Shown: in pieces, positions 15,121-22,573 of the stretch
How positions within the stretch are numbered: position 1 is the stretch's first letter
How the letters are laid out: each line of letters starts with the position of its first letter
Origin: Candidatus Accumulibacter proximus
GTDB taxonomy: Bacteria; Pseudomonadota; Gammaproteobacteria; Burkholderiales; Rhodocyclaceae
DNA length: 64,000 bases
Reading direction: 5' to 3'
NCBI GenBank assembly: GCA_016709675.1
Contig: JADJMH010000001.1
Span: forward strand, 248,001 to 312,000
Program-made: the position numbers and the translations under genes
The notes under the pieces: model-generated
Database searches by the model: none
Seen by the model: only the letters and a program-made list of their open reading frames with translations
What the model was told of the DNA's origin: nothing

Positions 15121-15783
15121 CTACTGTGGGCGCTGATCGAAGACTTCGTCCAGGGACTCGGCATCGAGCACCTTGATCGCCCATTCTTCCAGCTGATCGA
15201 CATCGGCGGTGGTCAGCCGAACCTGGACCGCATCGGGGAGCGCGCCAAAGCGACGCGCCAGCTGGCGCTTCAGGAGAGCAGCCTCGCCTTCCTGCCGGCC
15301 TTCCTGCCGGCCTTTCTCGACTCCGCAGCGTTCTGCAGAGGTAACGTAAGGCATGATGACCTTCCTTTCCAGTGTGTAGACTTCGTGCAGCAGCCTTTGC
15401 TCAAGGTCTGTCGGCAACTGCATCAGCCAGTCAATGACCCCGAACAGATCGATGATGCGCTGCTTGTCCCAGTTGCGTTCGTAGAGCAGCTTGGCCAGCC
15501 GCCATTTTGCCGCATAGCGCTGTTCCGGGTCACCCTTTGTGCGCCGGGTAAAAAGATGGGCGGCGGTGACCAGAGCGAAGGGATTGGGGTCTTCGAGCAG
15601 GGATTCGGTCTGGTTGGCGTAGTCCAGGAGCTTGACCACGGGAAAGCGGATGCCGACCTCGCAGCCGAATAGTTGATAGCCAAACCCGTTCGGCTTCCAG
15701 TTTTCACGTTCGGAATACAAGGGACGAATACAAGGGACAATACAAGGGACAGTATATGAAATACCTTCCAGCGCAGGGCCCAC
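15121..15783 (-). pseudogene. Rpn/DUF4351 gene, N-terminus replaced by repeat (copy 3)
   Basis: From ERENWKPNGFGYQLFGCEV onward it matches copies 1 and 2 (about 195 residues, two RQEG units). The first 115 residues or so, which hold most of the nuclease core, are gone. The break at 15,712 falls exactly at a repeat head (gaatacaagggac, tandemly tripled). The repeat provides an in-frame ATG at 15,783 (MGPALEGISYTVPC), giving a 220-residue chimeric open frame. It is unlikely to be an active nuclease. Confidence 0.72.
15291..15314. repeat. 12-bp tandem repeat in Rpn gene, 2 units
   Basis: Two ctgccggcctt(c/t) units encode RQEG twice; the other paralogues have five and six. Confidence 0.85.
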
Positions 15784-16070
15784 TCAACAACCTCAGCTGA
15801 CCTCGCTCATGGCGCGAGGCGGCGCTGTCAGCAATTGGGGCGGCGCTCGGAAGCCCTCGTTCGCGCATGCTCACGGAGTGATCCCTCGCCATGGGCGTGT
15901 CGAAGCCGTGCGCCAGCCAATGATCCTGACTACGAAAGCACGCCTGCGGCTGGTGTCTTCCTGCCTTGCTGACGGTTGATCAATTGCCCTGCCCTCGCGG
16001 GTGCTGCGCAAGCCTTTGTCCGCCTGGTGACGCGATGGCGCCGGGGAGCGGCTGGTCGCAATGCGTGTCT
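15713..16070 (+). repeat. Repeat head (tripled) and arm of DUF29 unit, copy 6
   Basis: Three tandem copies of a roughly 12-nt end unit (gaatacaagggac) precede agtatatgaaatacc. The arm matches 11,147-11,545 and ends at the stop of the intact DUF29 gene. No coding sequence is apparent. Confidence 0.78.
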
Positions 16071-16508
16071 TCAGGCATCCGGTAGCCAGTCATCATTGAG
16101 GACTTCTTCTTCCATCGCCCACGGACAGGCGTCGGGAAAGCAATCAAGGCCGGTTTCCCCAACCGCCTGAGCAACAGCCTTGGCCCACACCATCTCAAGC
16201 CATCGCGTTTCCTGCAGCTTGGGGGTGAGGCTTGGGGCGTCACTCAGTCCATAGGCAATCTCCTTGCGCTGGGCGAGGATGGTCTTTTCCCAACTGGCTC
16301 CCCGCCGCTCCGGCTGATATCGCCACTTGAGCAGATGGGCCATAAGAACTGACATGCGGGTCGCAAGTTCGCGCTGTTCGCTCTTGCCCACGTCTTCAAT
16401 TTCCTCCGCGATGTGGTCGCGGTCGAGCAGCTCGAACCGCCCGGCACGGAGAAGGCTGGCCTGCTCGTTTGCCCATGCCACGACATCGGTTTCGTACCTG
16501 GTGCTCAT
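16071..16508 (-). CDS. DUF29 family protein (intact copy)
   Basis: This 145-residue protein starts MSTRYETDVVAWANEQASLL after GGGAGGTCGAT. It contains the family pattern RAGRFELLDRDHIAEEIEDV, MAHLLKWRYQPERRGASWEK and a C-terminal DCFPDACPWAMEEEVLND. DUF29 proteins are common in cyanobacteria and proteobacteria, often in multiple copies; their function is unknown. This is the only one of six local copies without the 62-bp palindromic block, so it preserves the ancestral gene. It is not obviously paired with another gene. Confidence 0.85.
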   Translation of the reverse strand: MSTRYETDVVAWANEQASLLRAGRFELLDRDHIAEEIEDVGKSEQRELATRMSVLMAHLLKWRYQPERRGASWEKTILAQRKEIAYGLSDAPSLTPKLQETRWLEMVWAKAVAQAVGETGLDCFPDACPWAMEEEVLNDDWLPDA

Positions 16509-16535
16509 ATCGACCTCCCTCAACTATGGCCTGGG

Positions 16536-16737
16536 CAAAAAAAGGACAGTATGGGAAATACCTTCCAAAGACGAGCCCACTCAGTAATCTCAGCTGACCT
16601 CGGTCATGGCGCGAGGCCGCGCTGTCAACAATTGGGGCGGCGGCGGGTGGCCTGGCAGCCGGCTGCCCGGTTCTACTGGCCAGCCCTTTGCCAGGGGCGG
16701 CAACTATACCGCACCGACCTTTCGGCGGACCATCGAA
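16536..16737 (+). repeat. Repeat head and arm
   Basis: aaaaaaaggacagtatggga heads a short arm that passes into the block also found at 12,230-12,328, then directly into a PIN gene scrap at 16,738. No gene is seen. Confidence 0.7.
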
Positions 16738-16929
16738 TGGTTCCTCCTGAGCAATGAATTCGAGCGGGCTCATCGCGTGAATTGGCAATTCGGCGTGTGC
16801 GCAGCGCCTCAGTAGTTTGTCATCGCAAGTAGTGAAACAATTCGCCACCTGTTCTGCAAAGGCTACGTAGGCTGCATCGGCGATGCCAAATCCGCTGCCG
16901 ATCAAGGCCTCGGCGCGATGGCGAGCTTG
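16738..16929 (-). pseudogene. PIN toxin C-terminal fragment
   Basis: About 63 codons (ARHRAEALIGSGFGIADAAY, then CDDKLLRRCAHAELPIHAMS) are nearly identical to the C-terminal half of the PIN gene at 1977-2417. The N-terminal half is missing and the break (after gcgagcttg) is followed six bases later by a repeat head. There is no accompanying antitoxin. Confidence 0.78.
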
Positions 16930-16934
16930 TAGCA

Positions 16935-16960
16935 ACGGGGACAGCAAAAATTCCCTCGCT
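16935..16960 (+). repeat. Repeat head between two scraps
   Basis: The sequence ggggacagcaaaaattccc is a diverged head separating a PIN fragment from an Rpn N-terminal fragment. Confidence 0.55.
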
Positions 16961-17108
16961 GGATTCCAGGTGTACCTGCGGCGGCTGCCAGTCTATCTCG
17001 GCATCGGCTGGCGGGAAGGAGAACCCCATGGACTCCAGGAGGTAGCGCGTCAGCGCGTCTTTCCACTGGGAGTCGCAGTCATCGTTTGACGGAACACTGG
17101 CTTTCCAT
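16961..17108 (-). pseudogene. Rpn/DUF4351 N-terminal fragment (fourth copy)
   Basis: After MESQCSVKR and a frameshift the minus strand reads DDCDSQWKDALTRYLLESMG followed by EIDWQPPQVHLE, clearly the start of the Rpn-family protein (DDYDTPWKDALTRYFPEFM; EIDWQQPHVFL) but far more diverged than the other copies. It ends at a repeat head. Confidence 0.65.
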
Positions 17109-17209
17109 GGGGGCCGCTTGTTCAGGAACTGACGGATTGTTGTTCAACATGGATGTGCGAGAGGACCGCAGGCTGAATGCTGCTCCCGCCACCACGCGCG
17201 GTGAAGCGA

Positions 17210-17236
17210 AAAAGGGGACAGTATCAGAAATACACT
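17210..17236 (+). repeat. Last repeat head of the array
   Basis: aaaaggggacagtatcagaaa is the rightmost plus-oriented copy of the dispersed head, 58 bp before the HepT pseudogene's end. Confidence 0.65.
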
Positions 17237-17293
17237 CCGGAGGAGAACCAACCCGGGAACCGCAGCCGGCCTTCCGATGCCCTGCCCAGCGCC

Positions 17294-17770
17294 TTATGCC
17301 CAGCCGCGTTGCTCAGCTTCTGCGATCAATGCGTTCGTGGTGACGATCAGCGCAGGAACGAAAGCATGGCCGGTCAGCAAGGCGCTGGTGAGTACTTCCG
17401 GGTCTCCGATGTATTCGTGAACCACCTGGTTCCTGATCCTGCGCATGGCCATCCATTCATCCGCTGAGCCGAGTAGACCCAGGCGTTGTGCACGGTCGAT
17501 TGTCTATGGCGGCAGTGGCCTTTTCCCCCAGAGCACGCAGCAGAAGGGGCAAGAGCCTGTCCCCCAGGGTAGCCTGCAGCGGCCAAGTCTGCTGGCGAAG
17601 GCTTCAACGCGCTCGGCCAGATCAGGGTATCTATCGAGTTGTGCAACAGTTTGCGAGGTGAACGGGGCGGCAAAGAGGCGCAGGTCTGTCGTATCGAGAT
17701 GCGTGCATTCCTTGCGGACGACCCTGATCAGGAATCGCAGGCGTTCAGCCAGGCTGCAATCCAGGCTCAT
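17294..17770 (-). pseudogene. HepT-like toxin with two compensating deletions
   Basis: The frame starts MSLDCSLAERLRFLIRVVRK and has typical HepT-like content. It loses one base at GGCCGC-TGCAGG, then reads ATLGDRLLPLLLRALGEKA in the next frame. It loses two more bases at GACAAT-CGACC and returns to the original frame for EWMAMRRIRNQVVHEYI (the RX4-6H motif region of HEPN toxins) and the end TNALIAEAEQRGWA. Net change is three bases. As read it stops early and would be inactive; a sequencing error is possible. Its ATG overlaps the stop of the MntA gene. Confidence 0.65.
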
Positions 17771-18060
17771 ATCAATGCCCCTTCGCGAAAGGCGACGTCA
17801 TGGATGGGCAGGCGCCGCAGGTTTGGGGCGCTGATCAGTACGTCGACCCTTCGCCCCTGCAAGGTGCGCGAGACCTTGCCTGACAGTCGGGCGGCCAGAA
17901 GAGCGGGGGTTGCCACGGGGTCGTCCGACTCGATCATGAGGTCGAGATCGCCACCGCGCGCGGCGTCGTCAAGCCGGGAGCCAAAGCACGGAACCCTCTC
18001 GCCCGCAACTTGCCGGGCAAGAGCGCGGATGATTTGAATTTGCTGCGGGGTCAGGCGCAT
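17767..18060 (-). CDS. MntA-type minimal nucleotidyltransferase antitoxin
   Basis: This 97-residue protein starts MRLTPQQIQIIRALARQVAG and has the nucleotidyltransferase motif CFGSRLDDAARGGDLDLMIE (GS...DLD). It is followed with a four-base overlap by a HepT-like gene. MntA antitoxins neutralise HEPN toxins by adding AMP to them. Here the antitoxin is intact and the toxin frameshifted. Confidence 0.8.
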   Translation of the reverse strand: MRLTPQQIQIIRALARQVAGERVPCFGSRLDDAARGGDLDLMIESDDPVATPALLAARLSGKVSRTLQGRRVDVLISAPNLRRLPIHDVAFREGALI

Positions 18061-18084
18061 GACGATAAGGGACACAGTTGGAAT

Positions 18085-18116
18085 CGCCCGGTGAATCGGG
18101 CTCCTACGGAATATGC
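18085..18116. repeat. REP-like palindrome
   Basis: cgcccggtgaatcgggctcc is the palindromic unit also seen in the DUF29 remnants and, in its longest form, at 22,536-22,563. A gggacacag remnant precedes it at 18,069. It lies between the toxin module and rmlC. Confidence 0.7.
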
Positions 18117-18177
18117 GGAATATGGCAGGGCGGGGGCCGATTCCTCGGGTGACCTTTGGCTGATGCGCGTCGGCGGA

Positions 18178-18717
18178 TCAGTACACCTCGGCAGCCAGCA
18201 GCGGCGTTCCTGCGCGGTCTTTTGGCGATAGCGTCGGTTCGCCGTCCAACGGCCAGCGGATGCCGATTTCGGGATCGTTCCACTGGATGCAGCGCTCGTC
18301 CTCCGGGGAGTAATAGGCTGTGGTCTTGTAGCAGAAGTCTGCCAAGTCGGACAGCACGAGAAAGCCATGCGCAAAACCGGGCGGTATCCACAGCATGCGC
18401 TGGTTTTCGGCCGACAGCTCGACCCCTTCCCAACGTCCGAAAGTGGGCGACGGGCTACGGAGATCCACCGCCACATCGAAGACGGCGCCCCGGGTCACCC
18501 GCACCAGCTTGCCCTGGGGCTGCCGCAACTGGTAGTGCAGGCCGCGCAGCACGCCTTTCGCGGAACGGGACTGGTTGTCCTGCACGAAATCCAGACTCAG
18601 GCCAAGATCGGCGAAGGTCCTTCGGTTCCAGCTCTCCAGGAAGAAGCCACGGGCGTCGCCAAAAACCCTGGGTTCGATGATCAGGACGTCGGAGATTGAG
18701 GTCGGGACAAGTTTCAT
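18178..18717 (-). CDS. rfbC: dTDP-4-dehydrorhamnose 3,5-epimerase
   Basis: This 179-residue protein is of normal RmlC length. It catalyses the third step of dTDP-L-rhamnose synthesis in the cytoplasm. Diagnostic features are ARGFFLESWN near residue 20, the catalytic His region GVLRGLHYQ, DVAVDLRSPSPTFGRW, and IPPGFAHGFLVLSD. The start at 18,717 is chosen because family members begin close to MK..PT.I.DVL.IEP. It is the last gene of the minus-strand gmd-fcl-rfbA-rfbC operon. rmlB and rmlD are not in the window, so rhamnose synthesis must be completed elsewhere. Confidence 0.93.
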   Translation of the reverse strand: MKLVPTSISDVLIIEPRVFGDARGFFLESWNRRTFADLGLSLDFVQDNQSRSAKGVLRGLHYQLRQPQGKLVRVTRGAVFDVAVDLRSPSPTFGRWEGVELSAENQRMLWIPPGFAHGFLVLSDLADFCYKTTAYYSPEDERCIQWNDPEIGIRWPLDGEPTLSPKDRAGTPLLAAEVY

Positions 18718-18809
18718 GGGCAGCGCCAAGGCAAGGAAAGTGGAGGTTTCAAGGGCGGCATTCGGCAACGAGGACTCTTTGCTTCAGCGATCACGACTCA
18801 CCGACCGCG

Positions 18810-19715
18810 TCATTCCCTGAGCAATCCGAGAAGGTACTGCCCGTACAGGTTCTTCTTCATCGGCTCAGCGAGCGCTTCCAGCTGCGTGGCGGTGATGTAT
18901 TCCTCCCTGAAGGCAATTTCCTCGGGGCAGGCGATCTTGAGCCCCTGCCGCTTTTCGATGGTTTCGATGAACATGCTCGCTGCCAGCAGGGATTCATGGG
19001 TGCCGGTGTCGAGCCAGGCGTGGCCGCGGCCCATCATGGAGACACTGAGCGCACCCCAGTCCAGGTACTGGCGGTTGACATCGGTGATTTCCAGCTCGCC
19101 GCGGGCCGAGGGCTTGAGGTTGCGGGCCACATCGACCACCCGGTTGTCGTAGAAATAGAGGCCGGTGACTGCGTAATGGGATTTTGGCGCAGCCGGCTTC
19201 TCCTCAAGACTGACCGCGCAGCCGGACTTGTCGAACTCGACGACGCCATAGCGCTCGGGGTCATGGACGCGATAGGCGAAGACGGTGGCGCCGCTCTCCT
19301 GGGCGCTGGCCGACCGCAGATCGTTGGCAAGTTCGTGGCCGTAGAAGATGTTGTCGCCGAGCACCAGGGCCGACGTTCCGTTGCCGATGAAGTCGGCGCC
19401 GATGATGAACGCCTGCGCCAGCCCATCGGGACTTGGTTGCACCGCGTACCGGATACTCAGCCCCCACTGCTGGCCATCGCCGAGCAATTGCTCGAAGCGA
19501 GGCGTGTCCTGCGGCGTGGAGATGATCAGGATGTCGCGGATTCCCGCCAGCATCAGCGTGGTCAGCGGGTAATAGATCATCGGCTTGTCGTAGATCGGCA
19601 GCAGCTGCTTCGAAACCGCCAGGGTGGCGGGATAGAGGCGCGTGCCGGACCCCCCCGCAAGGATGATGCCTTTGCGCTGGCAATGGCGGACAGACGATGA
19701 GGAAAAGGTGGTCAT
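18810..19715 (-). CDS. rfbA: Glucose-1-phosphate thymidylyltransferase
   Basis: This 301-residue protein makes dTDP-glucose from glucose-1-phosphate and dTTP, the first step of dTDP-rhamnose synthesis. The signature [20 protein letters not shown] is near residue 20, followed by [33 protein letters not shown] and [11 protein letters not shown]. Length fits RmlA (about 290) with a short N-terminal extension; starting at 19,715 avoids a Pro/Thr-rich stretch unlike the family. It lies 92 bp upstream of rfbC and 121 bp downstream of fcl. Confidence 0.93.
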   Translation of the reverse strand: MTTFSSSSVRHCQRKGIILAGGSGTRLYPATLAVSKQLLPIYDKPMIYYPLTTLMLAGIRDILIISTPQDTPRFEQLLGDGQQWGLSIRYAVQPSPDGLAQAFIIGADFIGNGTSALVLGDNIFYGHELANDLRSASAQESGATVFAYRVHDPERYGVVEFDKSGCAVSLEEKPAAPKSHYAVTGLYFYDNRVVDVARNLKPSARGELEITDVNRQYLDWGALSVSMMGRGHAWLDTGTHESLLAASMFIETIEKRQGLKIACPEEIAFREEYITATQLEALAEPMKKNLYGQYLLGLLRE

Positions 19716-19836
19716 CAATGACTCGCAGTGGGTTGTGTAGGTTGTGTGGGTTGTATCGCTTGAAGCTGGCGTGCCGGCAGGCGGATGAGCGATTGCGCCA
19801 TGGCGCGCTGCCGGCGGGTCACCGGGGCGGACTGGT

Positions 19837-20925
19837 TCAGGCGGCGCGGAAGTCCGCATAGGCCCTGGCCAGTCCTTCGGCCAGGCCGACGGTGGGGCGA
19901 CACCCGAGGGCGCGCAGGCGGGAGACGTCCATCAGTTTTCTTGGCGTGCCGTCCGGTTTGCTGGCGTCGAAGTCGATGCGACCGCGGTAGCCGATGACGC
20001 CGGCGACGGTGGTCGCGAGTTCGCGGATGGTGATGTCCTGGCCCGTGCCGACGTTGATGTGCGAGAGCATCGGCTGGGTGTGGGCAGCATAAATGGCCGG
20101 GTCGAGGTTCATGACGTGCACGCTGGCGGCGGCCATGTCGTCGACGTAGAGGAATTCCCGCCTGGGTGTGCCGGTGCCCCAGAGCGTCAGGCACGGCTCG
20201 AGCTGGCCGGTGCAGGTGTCGTGGAGCTGGCGTTTGAGGTCTTCGGGAATGGCGCCGTGTCTGGCTTCGTCGCCTTCGATCGCCGGCCAGTCGTGGTCGG
20301 CGGCGAGCCTGGCCAGGTGCAGCTTGCGGATCATCGCCGGAATGACGTGGCTGTTCTGCAGGTCGTAGTTGTCGCCGGGGCCATAGAGGTTGGTCGGCAT
20401 GACGCTGCGGTAGTCGGTGCCGTACTGGCGGTTGTAGCTCTCGCAGAGTTTGATGCCGGCGATCTTGGCGATGGCGTAGGCTTCGTTGGTCGGTTCGAGG
20501 GTGCCGGTGAGCAGCGCGTCTTCCGCCAGGGGCTGCGGCGCGAGGCGGGGGTAGATGCAGCTTGATCCGAGGAAGAGCAGCTTCTGCACGCCGTGGGTGT
20601 AGGCGGCGTGAATGATGTTGGCCTCGATCATCAGGTTTTCATAGATGAACTCGGCCGGGTAGCTGTTGTTGGCGTGAATGCCGCCCACTTTGGCGGCAGC
20701 CAGGTAAACCTGGTCGGGACGCTCTGCGGCAAAGAAGGCATTGACGGCGGACTGATTGGTGAGGTCGAGTTCGGCGTGGCTGCGGGTGACGATCTCGGGC
20801 GCGGAACCAGGGTTGCCGCCGGCGAGGCTCCGCGTTGGCAGATTGCGCAGTTGGCGCACGATGGCGGAACCGACCATGCCGCGGTGGCCGGCGACGTATA
20901 TCCGGGGTTCAGTCATGCTGGCCAT
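19837..20925 (-). CDS. fcl: GDP-L-fucose synthase
   Basis: This 362-residue SDR-family enzyme converts GDP-4-keto-6-deoxymannose to GDP-L-fucose (epimerase/reductase). It has the Rossmann motif [16 protein letters not shown], the SSCIYP stretch and the YAIAKIAG (Tyr-x3-Lys) catalytic pair, then the substrate region [13 protein letters not shown]. It is longer than usual (about 310-320), mainly because of an acidic insertion around residues 215-235 ([17 protein letters not shown]). It starts three bases after gmd, the usual gmd-fcl coupling. The start could also be 20,916. Confidence 0.93.
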   Translation of the reverse strand: MASMTEPRIYVAGHRGMVGSAIVRQLRNLPTRSLAGGNPGSAPEIVTRSHAELDLTNQSAVNAFFAAERPDQVYLAAAKVGGIHANNSYPAEFIYENLMIEANIIHAAYTHGVQKLLFLGSSCIYPRLAPQPLAEDALLTGTLEPTNEAYAIAKIAGIKLCESYNRQYGTDYRSVMPTNLYGPGDNYDLQNSHVIPAMIRKLHLARLAADHDWPAIEGDEARHGAIPEDLKRQLHDTCTGQLEPCLTLWGTGTPRREFLYVDDMAAASVHVMNLDPAIYAAHTQPMLSHINVGTGQDITIRELATTVAGVIGYRGRIDFDASKPDGTPRKLMDVSRLRALGCRPTVGLAEGLARAYADFRAA

Positions 20926-20928
20926 CCG

Positions 20929-22068
20929 TCATTCGTGATGGTCGAAGGTCTGGAAGCCGGCGAGCTTGACCAGGGCGTCGCGCCGAGCCGAACTGTAGTC
21001 GGCGACGACCATCTCCTTGACCAGCTCGTGCAGGCTGGTGGTCGGCGTCCAGCCGAGTTTTTCGCGCGCCTTGCCCGGGTCGCCGAGCAGCGTTTCGACC
21101 TCGGTCGGTCGGAAGTAGCGCGGGTCTACGCGAACGATGACATCGCCCGGCTTGACCTTGGCCCGATCGCCGGTGACTGTATCGACGATGCCGACTTCAT
21201 CGACGCCCTCACCGGCGAAGCGCAGGCTGATGCCGAGTTCGGCAGCGGCGAACTCGACGAACTGGCGGACGCTGTATTGCACGCCGGTGGCGATGACGAA
21301 GTCTTCGGGATGGTCCTGCTGCAGCATCAGCCATTGCATTTCGACGTAGTCGCGGGCGTGGCCCCAGTCGCGCAGGGCGCTGAGGTTGCCGAGATAGAGG
21401 CAGTCCTGCAGGCCCAGCGCGATGCGGGCGATGGCGCGGGTGATCTTGCGGGTGACGAAGGTTTCGCCGCGGACCGGGCTTTCGTGGTTGAAGAGGATGC
21501 CGTTGCAGGCGTAGATGCCGTAGGCCTCGCGGTAGTTGACGGTGATCCAGTAGGCGTAGAGCTTGGCGACGGCGTAGGGGCTGCGCGGGTAGAAGGGGGT
21601 GGTTTCCTTCTGCGGGCTTTCCTGGACGAGGCCGTAGAGTTCCGAGGTGCTGGCCTGGTAGAAGCGGCTTTTCTTTTCCAGGCCGAGGATGCGGATCGCT
21701 TCGAGCATGCGCAGGGCGCCGACGCCGTCGGCGTTGGCGGTGTATTCGGGCTCTTCAAAGCTGACCGCGACGTGGCTTTGCGCGGCAAGGTTGTAGATTT
21801 CGTCCGGCTGCACCTGCTGGATGATGCGGATCAGGCTGGTCGAGTCGGTGAGGTCGCCGTGGTGGAGGATGAAACGGCGATCCTTTTCGTGCGGGTCCTG
21901 GTACAGGTGGTCGATGCGGTCGGTGTTGAACAGCGATGAGCGGCGCTTGATGCCGTGCACCTCGTAGCCCTTGGCGAGCAGGAGTTCGGCCAGGTAGGCG
22001 CCGTCCTGGCCGGTGACACCGGTGATCAGGGCAACTTTTCTTGGGGGAGTGTTGACGGGCTGGGTCAT
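20929..22068 (-). CDS. gmd: GDP-mannose 4,6-dehydratase
   Basis: This 379-residue enzyme makes GDP-4-keto-6-deoxy-D-mannose, the precursor of GDP-fucose and related sugars. The NADP-binding motif [19 protein letters not shown] is at residue 13. [16 protein letters not shown], the catalytic region STSELYG and [20 protein letters not shown] follow, then [19 protein letters not shown]. It opens a four-gene nucleotide-sugar operon. An ops element lies 105 bp upstream of the start codon. Several scraps of gmd-like sequence occur in the accessory region to the left. Confidence 0.95.
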   Translation of the reverse strand: MTQPVNTPPRKVALITGVTGQDGAYLAELLLAKGYEVHGIKRRSSLFNTDRIDHLYQDPHEKDRRFILHHGDLTDSTSLIRIIQQVQPDEIYNLAAQSHVAVSFEEPEYTANADGVGALRMLEAIRILGLEKKSRFYQASTSELYGLVQESPQKETTPFYPRSPYAVAKLYAYWITVNYREAYGIYACNGILFNHESPVRGETFVTRKITRAIARIALGLQDCLYLGNLSALRDWGHARDYVEMQWLMLQQDHPEDFVIATGVQYSVRQFVEFAAAELGISLRFAGEGVDEVGIVDTVTGDRAKVKPGDVIVRVDPRYFRPTEVETLLGDPGKAREKLGWTPTTSLHELVKEMVVADYSSARRDALVKLAGFQTFDHHE

Positions 22069-22327
22069 GGCGTGTGGCTCGGTGAGAATGGTGCGGTGGC
22101 TGGAGCAGTGGTTGAAAGGGCGGGGCGGCGGCGGTCATCGCCGGCGGGTCAGGTCAGCGCCGAAGGGTCAGGCACGCTACCGCCATGCCCGAATGGTTGC
22201 GCATTCAGCACATGGCAGGGCTCTGCCGGCGGGGCTCTCCCGCCGAGTGGCGGCGGCGGCCTCCCGCACAGCGTCGGCGCCGTGTTGTCTGCTGCCGTTG
22301 GCGGGCCGTGGCCAGCGACGGTCTTGG
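22069..22327 (-). promoter_or_regulatory. Leader region of the gmd operon
   Basis: This 260-bp non-coding stretch precedes gmd. It contains, at 22,173-22,205 on the minus strand, a hairpin (GAATG-cgcaac-CATTC) followed by GGCGGTAGCGTG. No convincing sigma-70 promoter is visible. The layout resembles long leader regions of polysaccharide operons controlled by RfaH. Confidence 0.5.
22173..22184 (-). promoter_or_regulatory. ops element upstream of gmd
   Basis: The minus strand reads GGCGGTAGCGTG, exactly the ops sequence at which RfaH is loaded onto paused RNA polymerase in enterobacteria. It is 105 bp ahead of the gmd start codon and points into the operon. An RfaH-like protein is encoded 2 kb upstream at 24,084-24,602. 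That it is used in vivo is inference. Confidence 0.65.
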
Positions 22328-22474
22328 TCAAGTCAGAGCGGTTGCGCGGCACGGGTCATCCGCGGGGCTGCGCGACGCGCTTCTTCCCCTGCGTTCCTGC
22401 TCGGCCAGTTCGGCGCGCATGTCTTCGATCTCGATTCTGAGGATGCGCAGGTGCGCCTGTTCTGCTGGGGTCAT
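22328..22474 (-). CDS. Possible small coiled-coil protein
   Basis: A 48-codon frame reads MTPAEQAHLRILRIEIEDMR, then AELAEQERRGRSAS and stops. The first 30 residues form a charged heptad-like helix with coding-like codon use; the tail is low complexity. No family is recognised, and no strong ribosome-binding site is seen. It lies within the long gap upstream of gmd, so it may be part of the leader transcript instead. Confidence 0.3.
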   Translation of the reverse strand: MTPAEQAHLRILRIEIEDMRAELAEQERRGRSASRSPADDPCRATALT

Positions 22475-22535
22475 GATGGTCGTTCAAATCGTGAACACGA
22501 ATGATAGGGGAAGTCCCCGGCAGCGGCAATGTGGT

Positions 22536-22563
22536 AGGAGCCCGATGAATCGGGCTCCTACAT
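22536..22563. repeat. Near-perfect REP-like palindrome
   Basis: gtaggagcccgat and atcgggctcctac form 13-bp arms around a two-base centre. It is placed 10 bp after the stop of the MBL gene, so it could act as an mRNA-stabilising hairpin or terminator (no T-run). The same core is inserted in five DUF29 remnants. Confidence 0.8.
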
Positions 22564-22573
22564 CGGATACCGG

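Noticed and set aside
1..18060. Classical integron cassette array
   Set aside because: No integrase gene, no RYYYAAC/GTTRRRY-bounded attC sites could be found by eye, and the repeats are too long and too variable.
20593..21939. Long plus-strand open frame (448 codons) opposite gmd
   Set aside because: Antisense to a clearly recognised gmd gene in high-GC DNA; composition is typical of shadow frames.
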